Shown: one piece after another, positions 29,365 to 38,153 of the stretch | Layout: each line of letters opens with the position of its first letter | How positions within the stretch are numbered: the first letter of the stretch is position 1 | Assembly (NCBI GenBank): GCA_027014605.1 | Contig: JALWDJ010000071.1 | Span: 1 to 64,000, forward strand | Reading direction: 5' to 3' | Origin: Campylobacteraceae bacterium | Lineage (GTDB): Bacteria > Campylobacterota > Campylobacteria > Campylobacterales > Sulfurovaceae | DNA: 64,000 nucleotides | Made by a program: the position numbers and the translations under genes | Notes under the pieces: generated by a model | Told to the model about the DNA's origin: nothing | Seen by the model: only the letters and a program-made list of their open reading frames with translations | The model's database searches: none

Positions 29365-31176
29365 ATGTGTGGAATTGTTGGATATATTGGTAGAAAAGAG
29401 AAAAAAAATATATTATTAGATGGATTACAAGAATTAGAGTATAGAGGATATGATTCAGCAGGTATTGCTATTATTGAAGATGGAGGGCTTAAATACTTTA
29501 AGGCTGTTGGTAAGTTAAATAACTTAAGAAATAAGACAAAAAACTATAGTAGTAGTGGTTTTGGTGTAGCTATTGGACACACAAGATGGGCAACTCATGG
29601 AAAACCAACAGAGCTTAATGCACACCCACATTTAGGAGAGTATAGTTTTGTGGTTCACAATGGAATTATAGAGAACTATCAAGAGATAAAAAATGAGTTA
29701 CAAGATGCAGGAATAACATTTTTAAGTCAAACTGATACAGAGACAATTGTTCACCTATTTGAAAAAAACTATGACAATTTAAAAAATCCATTTAACTCTT
29801 TTAAAAGAACTATATCTAAGCTTAATGGAGCTTATGCGACTCTACTAATTACAGAAGCAGAACCAGATAGTATATTTTTTGCTAAAAATGGCTCACCAAT
29901 GCTTATTGGATTTAATGGAGATGAGATATATTTTGCATCATCAGATACACCTATTATTGGAAAGGCAACAGAGGTATATTATCTTGAAGATGGAGAGTAT
30001 GGATATGCAAAAAATGGGGAAATTAGATTATTTGATAGTAGTAATATAGAGAAGAAAATAATGAAAAAGCCATTAACTACAGATAAAAAGATGGCCCAAA
30101 AAGATGGTTTTAGATTTTTTATGGAAAAAGAGATATATGAGCAATCACAAGTTATAAATGACTGTATGATTGGGAGAGTTTTAGATAAGAGAGCAGAGTT
30201 TGAAGAGTTAGACAGCTCTCTATTTAAAGATATTAATAACATAAAGATATGTGCATGTGGTACAAGCTACCACTCAGCTCTAACAGGTGCATATCTATTA
30301 GAGAGATTAGCCAAAATTCCAACACAGGTTGAGATTGCATCAGAGTTTAGATATAAAGAGCCACTACTACAAAAAAATACACTATTTATTACAATCTCCC
30401 AAAGTGGAGAAACAGCAGACACATTAGAGGCACTAAAGATGGCAAATAGAGCAGGACTTAAGAGTCTTACTATATGTAATGTAGATAACTCATCAATAGT
30501 TAGAGAGAGTAGTAGTGCTATTTTAACAAGAGCAGGGATAGAAAAGGGAGTGGCAAGTACAAAAGCATTTGCAACTCAAACAATGGTATTGTGGTTATTG
30601 GCTCTATATATTGCAGAACTAAAAGATACTATCTCAAAAGAGAGATTAGATGAGGAGTTACATGCAATAAGAAAAGTTCCTAAAGCTCTAATTGTAACAG
30701 ATAAACTACATGATAAAATACATAGACTCTCTAAAAGGTATCTTCATGGACATGGATTTTTCTTTATTGGTAGAGATATATTTTTCCCATTAGCTTTAGA
30801 GGGTGCTTTAAAGTTAAAAGAGATAAGTTATCTTCATGCAGAGGGTTATCCAGCAGGAGAAATGAAGCATGGACCAATAGCTTTAGCAGATAGTGAACTC
30901 TTTACTATTGCACTTATGCCAAAATCTCTACACTATGATAAAATAAAATCAAATGTAGAGGAGCTAAGTGCAAGAGATGCTACTATTTTAGCTATATCTC
31001 CAGAAGAGTTTGAGTTGGCAGATGATTTTATAAAGACAAAATATAGCTCTCATGCTATGTTAGAGTTTTTTGAGATGATGGTTATAACTCAACTATTAGC
31101 TTTGGAGATTTCTATTAGATTGGGAAATGATGTTGATATGCCTAGGAATTTAGCTAAATCTGTAACTGTTGAGTAA
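29365..31176 (+). CDS. glmS: Glucosamine-6-phosphate synthase
   Basis: A 603-residue cytosolic enzyme forming glucosamine 6-phosphate from fructose 6-phosphate and glutamine for cell wall and LPS. N-terminal Cys2 in MCGIVGYIG is the amidotransferase nucleophile; HTRWATHG near 72 and VVHNGIIENY near 95 complete the site. Two SIS domains follow, the first with ACGTSYHSA and ITISQSGETADT, the second with GRDIFFPLALEGALKLKE. It ends in the typical PRNLAKSVTVE. Cotranscribed with glnD (6-base gap). Confidence 0.97.
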   Translation: MCGIVGYIGRKEKKNILLDGLQELEYRGYDSAGIAIIEDGGLKYFKAVGKLNNLRNKTKNYSSSGFGVAIGHTRWATHGKPTELNAHPHLGEYSFVVHNGIIENYQEIKNELQDAGITFLSQTDTETIVHLFEKNYDNLKNPFNSFKRTISKLNGAYATLLITEAEPDSIFFAKNGSPMLIGFNGDEIYFASSDTPIIGKATEVYYLEDGEYGYAKNGEIRLFDSSNIEKKIMKKPLTTDKKMAQKDGFRFFMEKEIYEQSQVINDCMIGRVLDKRAEFEELDSSLFKDINNIKICACGTSYHSALTGAYLLERLAKIPTQVEIASEFRYKEPLLQKNTLFITISQSGETADTLEALKMANRAGLKSLTICNVDNSSIVRESSSAILTRAGIEKGVASTKAFATQTMVLWLLALYIAELKDTISKERLDEELHAIRKVPKALIVTDKLHDKIHRLSKRYLHGHGFFFIGRDIFFPLALEGALKLKEISYLHAEGYPAGEMKHGPIALADSELFTIALMPKSLHYDKIKSNVEELSARDATILAISPEEFELADDFIKTKYSSHAMLEFFEMMVITQLLALEISIRLGNDVDMPRNLAKSVTVE

Positions 31177-31263
31177 TTTTTTTATAAAAATATTTATCCT
31201 GCTCATAGCTTAGTTTTACGCTATAATTTGATAATTATATATTAAATATAGTAGGAGATAAAT

Positions 31264-31983
31264 ATGATAGATAGTAAAAAAGAGTTAAGTAGTGAACAAC
31301 ATACATTATATATAGAAGCAGTCCCTGAAAAAAAAAGATTGATAGATAAAGAGAGAAGTATCTATGAAATAATCCCAAAACATAAAAGATATAGAGTCTA
31401 TATAGGTAGATTTTTTGAACTTAAAAAAGGGCTTCATTCCGTATTTAATGGTTTAAGAGAAGCTAGTAATAGAGATTATCTTGAACTTATGATAAACTCT
31501 GGAGGTGGACTTGTAAATGAGGGGCAACAGTTTTATAATATAATTCAAGAGAAGTTTTATAAAAGAACTATTGCATATCTTGATAATATGGGTTACAGTA
31601 TGGGAGCATTACTATTTTGTATGGCTGATAAAAGAGTTGTATATGAGTATTCTGACTTAATGTTTCATACATATTCACATGGTTCTCATGGAAAAGGTGG
31701 AGAGGTAAAATCACATGTAGAACACACCTCAAAAAAACTTGAAAAATTTTTCTATAATATTATTGTTAAAAGAGGCTTTTTAACAAAAGATGAATTTAGA
31801 AAAATGGTTATTGGTCAAGACTACTGGATGAATACTAAAGAGCTTTGTAAAAGGGGTATTGCTACACATGTAATCCTAGAGGGAAAAGAGATAACAGCAA
31901 AAGAGTATCTAAAAAAGATAAAAAAGAAGAAGAAAAAAACTCAAAAAAAAGAAGAAACTACCATAGAAGAGAGTAAAAATTGA
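31264..31983 (+). CDS. Orphan ClpP-fold serine protease-like protein
   Basis: A 239-residue protein with the ClpP/crotonase-like fold: LELMINSGGGLVNEGQQFY near 75-94 (oxyanion loop), candidate nucleophile Ser in NMGYSMGALLF near 118, candidate His in LMFHTYSHGS near 140, and an Asp in VIGQDYWM near 190. The order Ser-His-Asp fits a working ClpP-like triad. It differs from housekeeping ClpP by an N-terminal extension and a Lys-rich tail (about 215-239), and no Clp ATPase gene is near. ATG 31264 follows AGGAGA. Its stop overlaps the YbgC start (TTGA). Substrate unknown. Confidence 0.75.
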   Translation: MIDSKKELSSEQHTLYIEAVPEKKRLIDKERSIYEIIPKHKRYRVYIGRFFELKKGLHSVFNGLREASNRDYLELMINSGGGLVNEGQQFYNIIQEKFYKRTIAYLDNMGYSMGALLFCMADKRVVYEYSDLMFHTYSHGSHGKGGEVKSHVEHTSKKLEKFFYNIIVKRGFLTKDEFRKMVIGQDYWMNTKELCKRGIATHVILEGKEITAKEYLKKIKKKKKKTQKKEETTIEESKN

Positions 31984-32351
31984 AAATAAGAATTTATTAT
32001 GAAGATACAGATGCAGGTGGCATTGTATATCATACTAATTATATTAAATATTGCGAAAGAGCAAGAAGTGAGATATTTTTTAGTAAAAGTATAAATCCAC
32101 TAGATAAAAATAGTGGATTTGTAGTTAGAAAAATAGAAGCAGACTTTTTAGGTTTTGCCTCTCTTGGAGATATTGTTGAAGTTACAACAGAGGTAATAAA
32201 AATTAAAGCGGTATCTATACTCTTAAATCAAGAAATATATAAAAACAATAAAAAAATTTTTAGTATGAAGATAATTCTAGCATTTATAAAAGATAGAAAA
32301 CCTCATATTATTCCAGAAGAATTTAAAAAAGTTTTTAAGGAGAAAATATAA
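31980..32351 (+). CDS. ybgC: YbgC/FadM-type acyl-CoA thioesterase
   Basis: A 123-residue hotdog-fold thioesterase. The N-terminal signature RIYYEDTDAGGIVYHTNYIKYCERARSE (4-31) contains the catalytic Asp in DTDAGG. It hydrolyses acyl-CoA or acyl-ACP; in many Proteobacteria the gene sits with tol-pal, but here it is coupled to the ClpP-like gene by a TTG start overlapping that stop. It is followed at once by the oppositely oriented tRNA-Asn pair. Confidence 0.9.
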   Translation: MKIRIYYEDTDAGGIVYHTNYIKYCERARSEIFFSKSINPLDKNSGFVVRKIEADFLGFASLGDIVEVTTEVIKIKAVSILLNQEIYKNNKKIFSMKIILAFIKDRKPHIIPEEFKKVFKEKI

Positions 32352-32353
32352 GA

Positions 32354-32428
<75 letters not shown>

Positions 32429-32455
32429 ATAAGTAATAAGCTAAACATAAAAAAA

Positions 32456-32530
<75 letters not shown>

Positions 32531-32576
32531 ACGGACAACTAAATCATCACGATTTAATTGGAATGAGATTATAGAC

Positions 32577-32605
32577 AAAAAACTCTTTAATGTCAAGAGT
32601 TTTTT
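32577..32605 (-). terminator. Rho-independent terminator of the radical SAM gene
   Basis: Eleven-base arms AAAAAACTCTT and AAGAGTTTTTT with a 7-base loop overlap the stop codon of the minus-strand radical SAM gene at 32593. A-rich and T-rich arm ends give a usable T-run in that direction. Confidence 0.55.
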
Positions 32606-33531
32606 AAATTTTTTTGTCTATTTAGTACAAAAAAATTGTATCCACCACTATTTTTAGTCTTAATCTGCCCCTCTTTTAATAGATTTTCAAATCTATCTAT
32701 ACTCTCTTGATTAAAAAGAAGCTCTATATCATCTTTAGTTAAAGGTCTCTTTTTAATTGTATTTAGTATCTCCTCTTTGGTATAGTTTGATGGCTCTGCT
32801 GTAATCTTTTTTCTTGAAGCGATATATATTGGTAGAGAGTGGTTAAATTTAAATGATATATCTCTTAACTCCTCATAAGTCAATGGCTCTACTCTATATG
32901 CAGGTGGTCTATCAATAGTTCCAATATCCACTCTTGTTGGATTTAACTCCTCTAAAAATCTATTTAACCCCTCTATCTCACTATCTCTATTATTAATACC
33001 TTTTACAAAAAGTATTTCTATAATAAGAGGATTTTTAAAACTCTTTTTAAACTCTAACATACCTCTTTTTATATCCTCTATTGAGATACTTTTCTCTGCT
33101 CTATCTAATCTCTTAAGACAACTCTCTGTTATACAATCTAATGATAACTTTACAGTATCAAATTTTTTTAATGCCTCTTGAACTTCAAAATTATTAATGG
33201 TACTACCATTAGATAAGATAAGAGTTTTTATATCCCCCTTTATAGTATCTATTCTATCCATTAATTTAGATAGATGTGGATATAGAGTAGGCTCTCCATT
33301 TGCTGTAATAGTCAATATATCTATATCTTTTTCTCTCATTAAAACCTCTCTTAGAGATGTAATAACCTCATCAATAGATACAATATCACTGTACTTATCT
33401 GTAACTTTTGCTGGTTCAAGCTCACAATATAAACAATCAAAATTACACTGTTTTCTATGTGGACTCAAATCAATACCAAGAGATTTTCCAAATCTTCTTG
33501 AATTTATCGGACCAAATATTATATCTTTCAT
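32593..33531 (-). CDS. Radical SAM protein of the COG0731 type with winged-helix tail
   Basis: A 312-residue radical SAM enzyme. The N-terminus GPINSRRFGKSLGIDLSP precedes the cluster motif CNFDCLYCE (Cys29, 33, 36). TANGEPTLYPHL and LILSNGS are SAM-binding segments. The last 60 residues (EEILNTIKKRPLTKDDIELLF onward) form a winged-helix-like domain seen in this subfamily. The reaction is not established for close relatives. It is monocistronic, followed by a terminator and the tRNA-Asn pair. Confidence 0.85.
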   Translation of the reverse strand: MKDIIFGPINSRRFGKSLGIDLSPHRKQCNFDCLYCELEPAKVTDKYSDIVSIDEVITSLREVLMREKDIDILTITANGEPTLYPHLSKLMDRIDTIKGDIKTLILSNGSTINNFEVQEALKKFDTVKLSLDCITESCLKRLDRAEKSISIEDIKRGMLEFKKSFKNPLIIEILFVKGINNRDSEIEGLNRFLEELNPTRVDIGTIDRPPAYRVEPLTYEELRDISFKFNHSLPIYIASRKKITAEPSNYTKEEILNTIKKRPLTKDDIELLFNQESIDRFENLLKEGQIKTKNSGGYNFFVLNRQKNLKNS

Positions 33532-33674
33532 AATATAACCTTTTTTATAATATTATATCAAGTTATTACAATTTACTACATTTAAGTAAAAAATATAAAT
33601 TACTCTTATTATTTAATAAAAATAGATAACTCAGTTTGATACAATAAAATTATCTAAAAAATCAAAGGATGGAA

Positions 33675-34475
33675 ATGAAAAAAATTATTACCTATTCAAC
33701 TATTGCTATATCAGCACTGCTTTTAATGGGAGGTTGTGCAGAAGATAGTGGAAAAGAACCTAAAGTAAAAATAGAAGAACACTCTACTAAACATGAGACA
33801 CATAAACATTGGGGATATAGTGGAAATGTAGCACCTGAAAATTGGGGAAAATTAGATGAAAAATTTAAAATGTGTTCAGAGGGTAAGATCCAAATGCCTA
33901 TTGATATTAGACCAACAAAAGATATTGATTTACCAAAACTAGATTTAAAATATGGAGCTAAATCTAAAAGTATAATAAATAATGGACATACAGTTCAAGT
34001 AAATATAGATAATGGAGATACTCTAACAGTCGATGGAAATGTTTATGAACTTAAACAGTTTCACTTTCATACACCAAGTGAGAATCATATAAATGGAAAA
34101 TCATTCCCATTAGAGGCACACTTTGTTCATTCAACAAAAGATGGAAAATTAGCAGTCATATCTGTAATGTTTAAAGAAGGAGCAATGAACCCAACTTTAA
34201 CAAAAATTATAAAAACTTTTCCACTTGGAGAGAATAAATCTAAAAAACTTGAACTATCAAAAGAGTACATAGATGTAATGATGCCAAAAGATAAAGATTA
34301 CTATAAGACAATGGGTTCTCTTACAACTCCTCCATGTAGTGAAAATGTCTTATGGATTATATTTAAAAATCCACAAACTGCATCAAAAGCTCAAATAGAA
34401 GCAATGCATAAGGAAATAAATAAAGATAATAATAGACCAATTCAACCTACAAATGGTAGAGAGATATATGAATAA
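33675..34475 (+). CDS. Alpha-class carbonic anhydrase, predicted lipoprotein
   Basis: A 266-residue exported enzyme interconverting CO2 and bicarbonate in the periplasm. The signal peptide ends in a lipobox LMGGC, so the protein should be lipid-anchored. The zinc ligands are the two His in FHFHTPSENH and the His in EAHFVHS; HWGYSG and LTTPPCSENVLWIIF are family signatures. The start is ATG 33675, 6 bases after AAAGG; ATG 33669 overlaps the ribosome binding site. A -10-like TACAAT lies near 33640. Useful to a CO2-fixing or acid-adapted bacterium. Confidence 0.93.
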   Translation: MKKIITYSTIAISALLLMGGCAEDSGKEPKVKIEEHSTKHETHKHWGYSGNVAPENWGKLDEKFKMCSEGKIQMPIDIRPTKDIDLPKLDLKYGAKSKSIINNGHTVQVNIDNGDTLTVDGNVYELKQFHFHTPSENHINGKSFPLEAHFVHSTKDGKLAVISVMFKEGAMNPTLTKIIKTFPLGENKSKKLELSKEYIDVMMPKDKDYYKTMGSLTTPPCSENVLWIIFKNPQTASKAQIEAMHKEINKDNNRPIQPTNGREIYE

Positions 34476-34535
34476 AATAATATAATTATTTTACATCGCA
34501 TATTTTAGTTAAAAAAATATGCGAAAATCTAACTA

Positions 34536-35201
34536 TTAAAGTTTTCCACCCATTCTTGCAAAGATAACCCTTTGAGCAATAGTCTCTAGTCTATCTACAA
34601 TTTTTAAACTTTTTCTAAAATATTTAAGTAGATTAAAATACTCTTGTACATTAACATCTGCATCACTCATTTTCTGTACAATCTCTTTTTCTAGTAGTGA
34701 ATATATATCTTCTGTTTTACTCTGCTCAACAGTGATTTTAGAGTTTAGTTTTTTGATTTTATCATCATCTTCAAAGGTATTTAACATCTCTAATGTATAT
34801 TTAAATGCATCTAAAGCACATCTATTAATACGCAAAGAGTCCTTTACAAACTCATGAATATCTTTATCATCTTCCATAATAACTGTTTGCATATTTTTAA
34901 GATAGCTATTTGTATTGTTCTGAATACGATTAAGTGCTGATGTTATCTTTAAGTAAGATACTAACTCCCTTAAATCTCTAGCACTAGGAGTATATTTAGC
35001 AAAAATAACAACTACATCATTATCTACTTTCTCTGTAATAGTTTTAAAGTCTTTAATAGATTTTCGTGCCTCTTCTAGCTCTTTGGCATTCCAATTTTTT
35101 ACTGCATCTACAGCCATTTTATTGGCACTATATAGATTTTCAACCAAATCTATAACGGTATCTCTTACGGCATGTCTTGCCTTTTGGTACTGTTTTAACA
35201 T
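34536..35201 (-). CDS. phoU: PhoU phosphate regulatory protein
   Basis: A 221-residue all-helical cytosolic protein with two PhoU three-helix repeats; the first includes YSANKMAVDAVKNWNAKELEEARKSIKDF and VVVIFAKYTPSARDLRELVSYLKI, the second RINRCALDAFKYTLEML. It moderates Pst transport and PhoB signalling. It begins at the last base of the pstB stop and is the last gene of the pstC-pstA-pstB-phoU unit. Confidence 0.88.
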   Translation of the reverse strand: MLKQYQKARHAVRDTVIDLVENLYSANKMAVDAVKNWNAKELEEARKSIKDFKTITEKVDNDVVVIFAKYTPSARDLRELVSYLKITSALNRIQNNTNSYLKNMQTVIMEDDKDIHEFVKDSLRINRCALDAFKYTLEMLNTFEDDDKIKKLNSKITVEQSKTEDIYSLLEKEIVQKMSDADVNVQEYFNLLKYFRKSLKIVDRLETIAQRVIFARMGGKL

Positions 35202-35983
35202 TATCCAAATCTCCCTGTAATATAATCTTCTGTAAGTTTTTGACTAGGGTTCATAAAAATCGTATCTGTCTTATCATACTCAATTAAATCCCCCAAATAC
35301 ATAAATGCTGTATAGTCACTAAGTCGTGAAGCCTGTTGCATATTGTGCGTTACAATAACAATAGATACCTCATCTTTAAGCTCTGCAATTAACTCTTCAA
35401 TAGCCCCTGTAGAGATTGGGTCAAGTGCCGAGGTTGGTTCATCAAAAAGCAGAACATCAGGCTTTAGAGCAACTGCTCTAGCAATACATAATCGCTGTTG
35501 TTGCCCACCACTCATTCCAAGAGCTGAAGTGTGAAGTCTATCTTTGGTCTCTTTCCAAATTGCTGCATCTTGTAGAGCTTTTTCTACTCTATCGTCAAGT
35601 TCAGATTTGTTTTTAACATCTGCTAGTCTCATTCCATAAGCAACATTGTCATAAATACTCATTGGAAAAGGAGTTGGCTTTTGAAAAATCATCCCTACAT
35701 CTTGACGAAGACGAATAAGGTCATTCTCTCTTTTTAGTTTTAAGATATTCTCTTTTTTCCCATCTTTAAAAAGGTTTATCTCGCCCTCATATTTATTCCC
35801 TGGATATAGGTCATGTATTCTATTCATAGCACGAAGGAGTGTTGATTTACCACACCCCGAAGGACCTATCATTGCTGTAATTTTGTTTTTCTCTATTGGT
35901 AGATTTATCTTTTTTAAAGAAGGAGCATCAACCCCTGCATAGGTAAAGCTAAAATCTTTGGTTTCCATTATTAAGTTGCTCAT
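35201..35983 (-). CDS. pstB: Phosphate ABC transporter ATP-binding protein
   Basis: A 260-residue ATPase of the Pst phosphate importer. Walker A is GPSGCGKST near 39-47, the Q-loop lies in [17 protein letters not shown], the signature is [14 protein letters not shown] near 157, and Walker B is [23 protein letters not shown] after the Q-loop is specific to PstB. ATG 35983 follows AAGGAGTC. It lies 9 bases after pstA and abuts phoU. Confidence 0.97.
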   Translation of the reverse strand: MSNLIMETKDFSFTYAGVDAPSLKKINLPIEKNKITAMIGPSGCGKSTLLRAMNRIHDLYPGNKYEGEINLFKDGKKENILKLKRENDLIRLRQDVGMIFQKPTPFPMSIYDNVAYGMRLADVKNKSELDDRVEKALQDAAIWKETKDRLHTSALGMSGGQQQRLCIARAVALKPDVLLFDEPTSALDPISTGAIEELIAELKDEVSIVIVTHNMQQASRLSDYTAFMYLGDLIEYDKTDTIFMNPSQKLTEDYITGRFG

Positions 35984-35992
35984 TGCGACTCC

Positions 35993-36802
35993 TTATTTTT
36001 TATTTCTAGTCATATATCGACCCGTTAAGTTAATGATTAACACGATAGCTGTTAAAACAAACGACGCAGCCCAAGCCAACTGGCGACTTTCCTCATCTGG
36101 GTATGTAGCTAAGTTATAGATACTTACGGTTAATGATGGAAACTGCCCTGTTAAATCCATGGTAAAAAACTGATTGTTTGCCGAAGTAAAGAGCAGTGGT
36201 GCTGTCTCTCCAATAATTCTAGCAAATGAGAGCAGAACCCCTGTAGTTATTCCCACTTTAGCAGCTTTAATAATAATCTGCACAATAATCGTATGTTTAC
36301 TCCCACCAAGTGCAATCCCTGCTTCTCTTAACTCTTTTGGTACAAGGGCTAACATATTGTCTGTAGTGCTTATAATAATTGGTATCATCATAATAGTTAG
36401 AGCAATAACCCCTGCAAAACCGTTATAGTTACCAAAAGGTGCAACAAAGAGAGCATAGACAAAGACCCCAATAACAATAGATGGAGCAGACATCATAACA
36501 TCGCTTAGATTTCTAATGACTGAAGCCAACTTGTTTTGGTTCGAGTATTCACGAAGCCAAATCCCTGCAAACATTCCAATAGGTACAGCAATCGCCGAGG
36601 CGATAAGTGCCATGGTAAACTGCCCAACAAGTAGGTTTCTAATACCACCATTTACTAAATCTTGTGTAAAGGTACTAAGATGAAGACTAGAGACCCCTTT
36701 GTAGGTTAAGGTTGCTAGTATCCAAAAGAGAAAGCTTATTCCAATCACTGCCGAGAGTGTTGAGAGTACCAATATGATTTTATTTAAGAGTAGTCTGTTC
36801 AT
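35993..36802 (-). CDS. pstA: Phosphate ABC transporter permease PstA
   Basis: A 269-residue inner-membrane permease with about six helices. The coupling region is ELREAGIALGGSKHTIIVQIIIKAAKVGITTGVLL near 157-191, with the EAA-type motif, and GETAPLLFTSANN follows. It pairs with PstC to form the phosphate channel. ATG 36802 overlaps the pstC stop by one base (TAATG). Confidence 0.95.
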   Translation of the reverse strand: MNRLLLNKIILVLSTLSAVIGISFLFWILATLTYKGVSSLHLSTFTQDLVNGGIRNLLVGQFTMALIASAIAVPIGMFAGIWLREYSNQNKLASVIRNLSDVMMSAPSIVIGVFVYALFVAPFGNYNGFAGVIALTIMMIPIIISTTDNMLALVPKELREAGIALGGSKHTIIVQIIIKAAKVGITTGVLLSFARIIGETAPLLFTSANNQFFTMDLTGQFPSLTVSIYNLATYPDEESRQLAWAASFVLTAIVLIINLTGRYMTRNKK

Positions 36803-37659
36803 TACTTAACCTTTTTCCCTAAGAAGTAGAATTTTGCTATGGAGATAATGGCAAAACTCACAACAAATAAGATAAGAGCCAAATAATACATGGAACTCAT
36901 CTCAAGACCCTCTGCTTCTGAAAAATTATTCGCTAAAAGAACAGGAATAGAGGTTGTTGCATCAGTTATTTTACTTGGTAGTTGCATGACTGAACCAATA
37001 AGGAATGCTACAGCCATAGTCTCACCCAATGCACGACCAAGAGCCAAAATAATAGAGCCAATAATACCACCTTTAGCATAAGGCATAATAACATCTTTTA
37101 TAACCTCAAACTTAGTTGCTCCCATCGCATAAGCTGACTCTTTGAGTACATCTGGAACAGTATTCATGGAGTCACGAGTAATTGCAGCCATAAAAGGGAT
37201 AATCATAATTGCTAAAACAATACCTGCTGTAAGAAGTCCTACACCATTACCTCCAAAAGTGGATTGAATAATTGGAGCAAAATAGAAAAGCCCCCACATA
37301 CCATAGATAATACTAGGAATAGCAGCCAAAAGCTCAATAGCAATAGAGACAGGCTTAATTAGGCTTTTATGTGCAATTTCAGTTAAGAAGATAGCAATTC
37401 CTATTGCAAGTGGAGTAGCAATAACCATAGCAATAATGGTACTTAACATTGTACCAAGAAGAGGGATATACCCACCAAATACGCCTAACTCTGCATCATC
37501 CTCATCAGCTTCCCACACTTCACTACCTAAAAAATGAAATCCAAACTCATGAATTGAATCTTGTGCATAGATAAAAAGTATTGAAAATATACCAACAAGG
37601 ATAAAAAAAGAGAGTGTAGCTGAGAAAAATGAGAAATTTTTAAAGAGTTTTCCACCCAT
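36802..37659 (-). CDS. pstC: Phosphate ABC transporter permease PstC
   Basis: A 285-residue inner-membrane permease with about six helices and the coupling loop VLKESAYAMGATKFEVIKDVIMPYAKGGIIGSIILALGRALGETMAVAFLIG near 170-220. It is the first gene of pstC-pstA-pstB-phoU. Unusually, it is separated from pstS by 494 bases containing debris, and has its own Pho-box-like promoter (37687-37719). AAAGG precedes the ATG. Confidence 0.95.
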   Translation of the reverse strand: MGGKLFKNFSFFSATLSFFILVGIFSILFIYAQDSIHEFGFHFLGSEVWEADEDDAELGVFGGYIPLLGTMLSTIIAMVIATPLAIGIAIFLTEIAHKSLIKPVSIAIELLAAIPSIIYGMWGLFYFAPIIQSTFGGNGVGLLTAGIVLAIMIIPFMAAITRDSMNTVPDVLKESAYAMGATKFEVIKDVIMPYAKGGIIGSIILALGRALGETMAVAFLIGSVMQLPSKITDATTSIPVLLANNFSEAEGLEMSSMYYLALILFVVSFAIISIAKFYFLGKKVK

Positions 37660-37686
37660 TTTTTACCTTTGTTTTTTTAATGGTTG

Positions 37687-37719
37687 ATAATACTTTAAGG
37701 TGGTAACATTTTGGTAACA
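37687..37719 (-). promoter_or_regulatory. Pho-box-like promoter of pstC
   Basis: On the minus strand TGTTACC, 4 bases, TGTTACC (37713-37719 and 37702-37708; exact 11-base period), then 9 bases and the -10 TATTAT (37692-37687). This is the classic PhoB layout with the repeat replacing the -35. The same layout precedes pstS and the PhoB-like gene. Confidence 0.75.
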
Positions 37720-37737
37720 AGAGGAGTTTTATATTTT

Positions 37738-37883
37738 TAAGATATCAAAGAGCTTAAACATCTGACTACAACTTAAAATGTTTTCAATATCAAATTCTCT
37801 CTCTTTAGCATTCTTACAAGCATTTTGTAGATAGGGAGATAATTTTTCTACTAACAGTTGAAAAACAACGCAAAAATCACAAT
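37738..37883 (-). pseudogene. C-terminal coding fragment (unidentified)
   Basis: An open minus-strand frame without start codon, reading VEKLSPYLQNACKNAKE then REFDIENILSCSQMFKLFD and ending LKI-stop at the 3' end. The protein-like composition and absence of a start suggest the tail of a lost gene. I cannot assign a family. Confidence 0.35.
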
Positions 37884-37979
37884 AAAATAGCTAATAAAAA
37901 TAAAAAAAATATTTAAAAAATTAAGATATACACAATAAAAAATATTATATAATACAGATGTCTATTAAAAAAGAAATAA

Positions 37980-38099
37980 CATAATCAGCGAAATCCAAGC
38001 TTTTATGGGATTTACTATAAATTAGGACAAAAATTACAAAAAGGTAGCTTAGACCTTAATCATGACCTTAATCTTTGTGATTTTGGCGATTTAAACTAA
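37980..38099 (+). pseudogene. Short coding fragment (unidentified)
   Basis: Forty codons without a start, reading NPSFYGIYYKLGQKLQKG then SLDLNHDLNLCDFGDLN-stop. The composition is protein-like and the frame is closed upstream by TAA at 37977. It may be the tail of a decayed mobile or defence gene; the family is not recognised. Confidence 0.35.
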
Positions 38100-38153
38100 G
38101 AGTTACTTAACCCTATGCAATAATAGGGCTAAAATGTAGTGAATAAAGGGGGA

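Larger units (their letters stand above)
37660..38153. other. Long gap splitting the pst genes, with a promoter and coding debris
   Basis: Normally pstS adjoins pstC. Here 494 bases intervene. They hold the Pho-box-like promoter of pstC (37687-37719), a minus-strand frame without start reading through about 37738-37883, and a plus-strand frame without start at 37980-38099. A good -10 (TATAAT near 37946) is followed by an ATG at 37958 and only nine codons. I see no intact gene or RNA gene. Confidence 0.6.

Noticed and set aside
37738-38153. Small regulatory RNA or riboswitch in the pst gap
   Set aside because: No stable conserved-looking fold or terminator is visible; the protein-like frames explain the sequence better.
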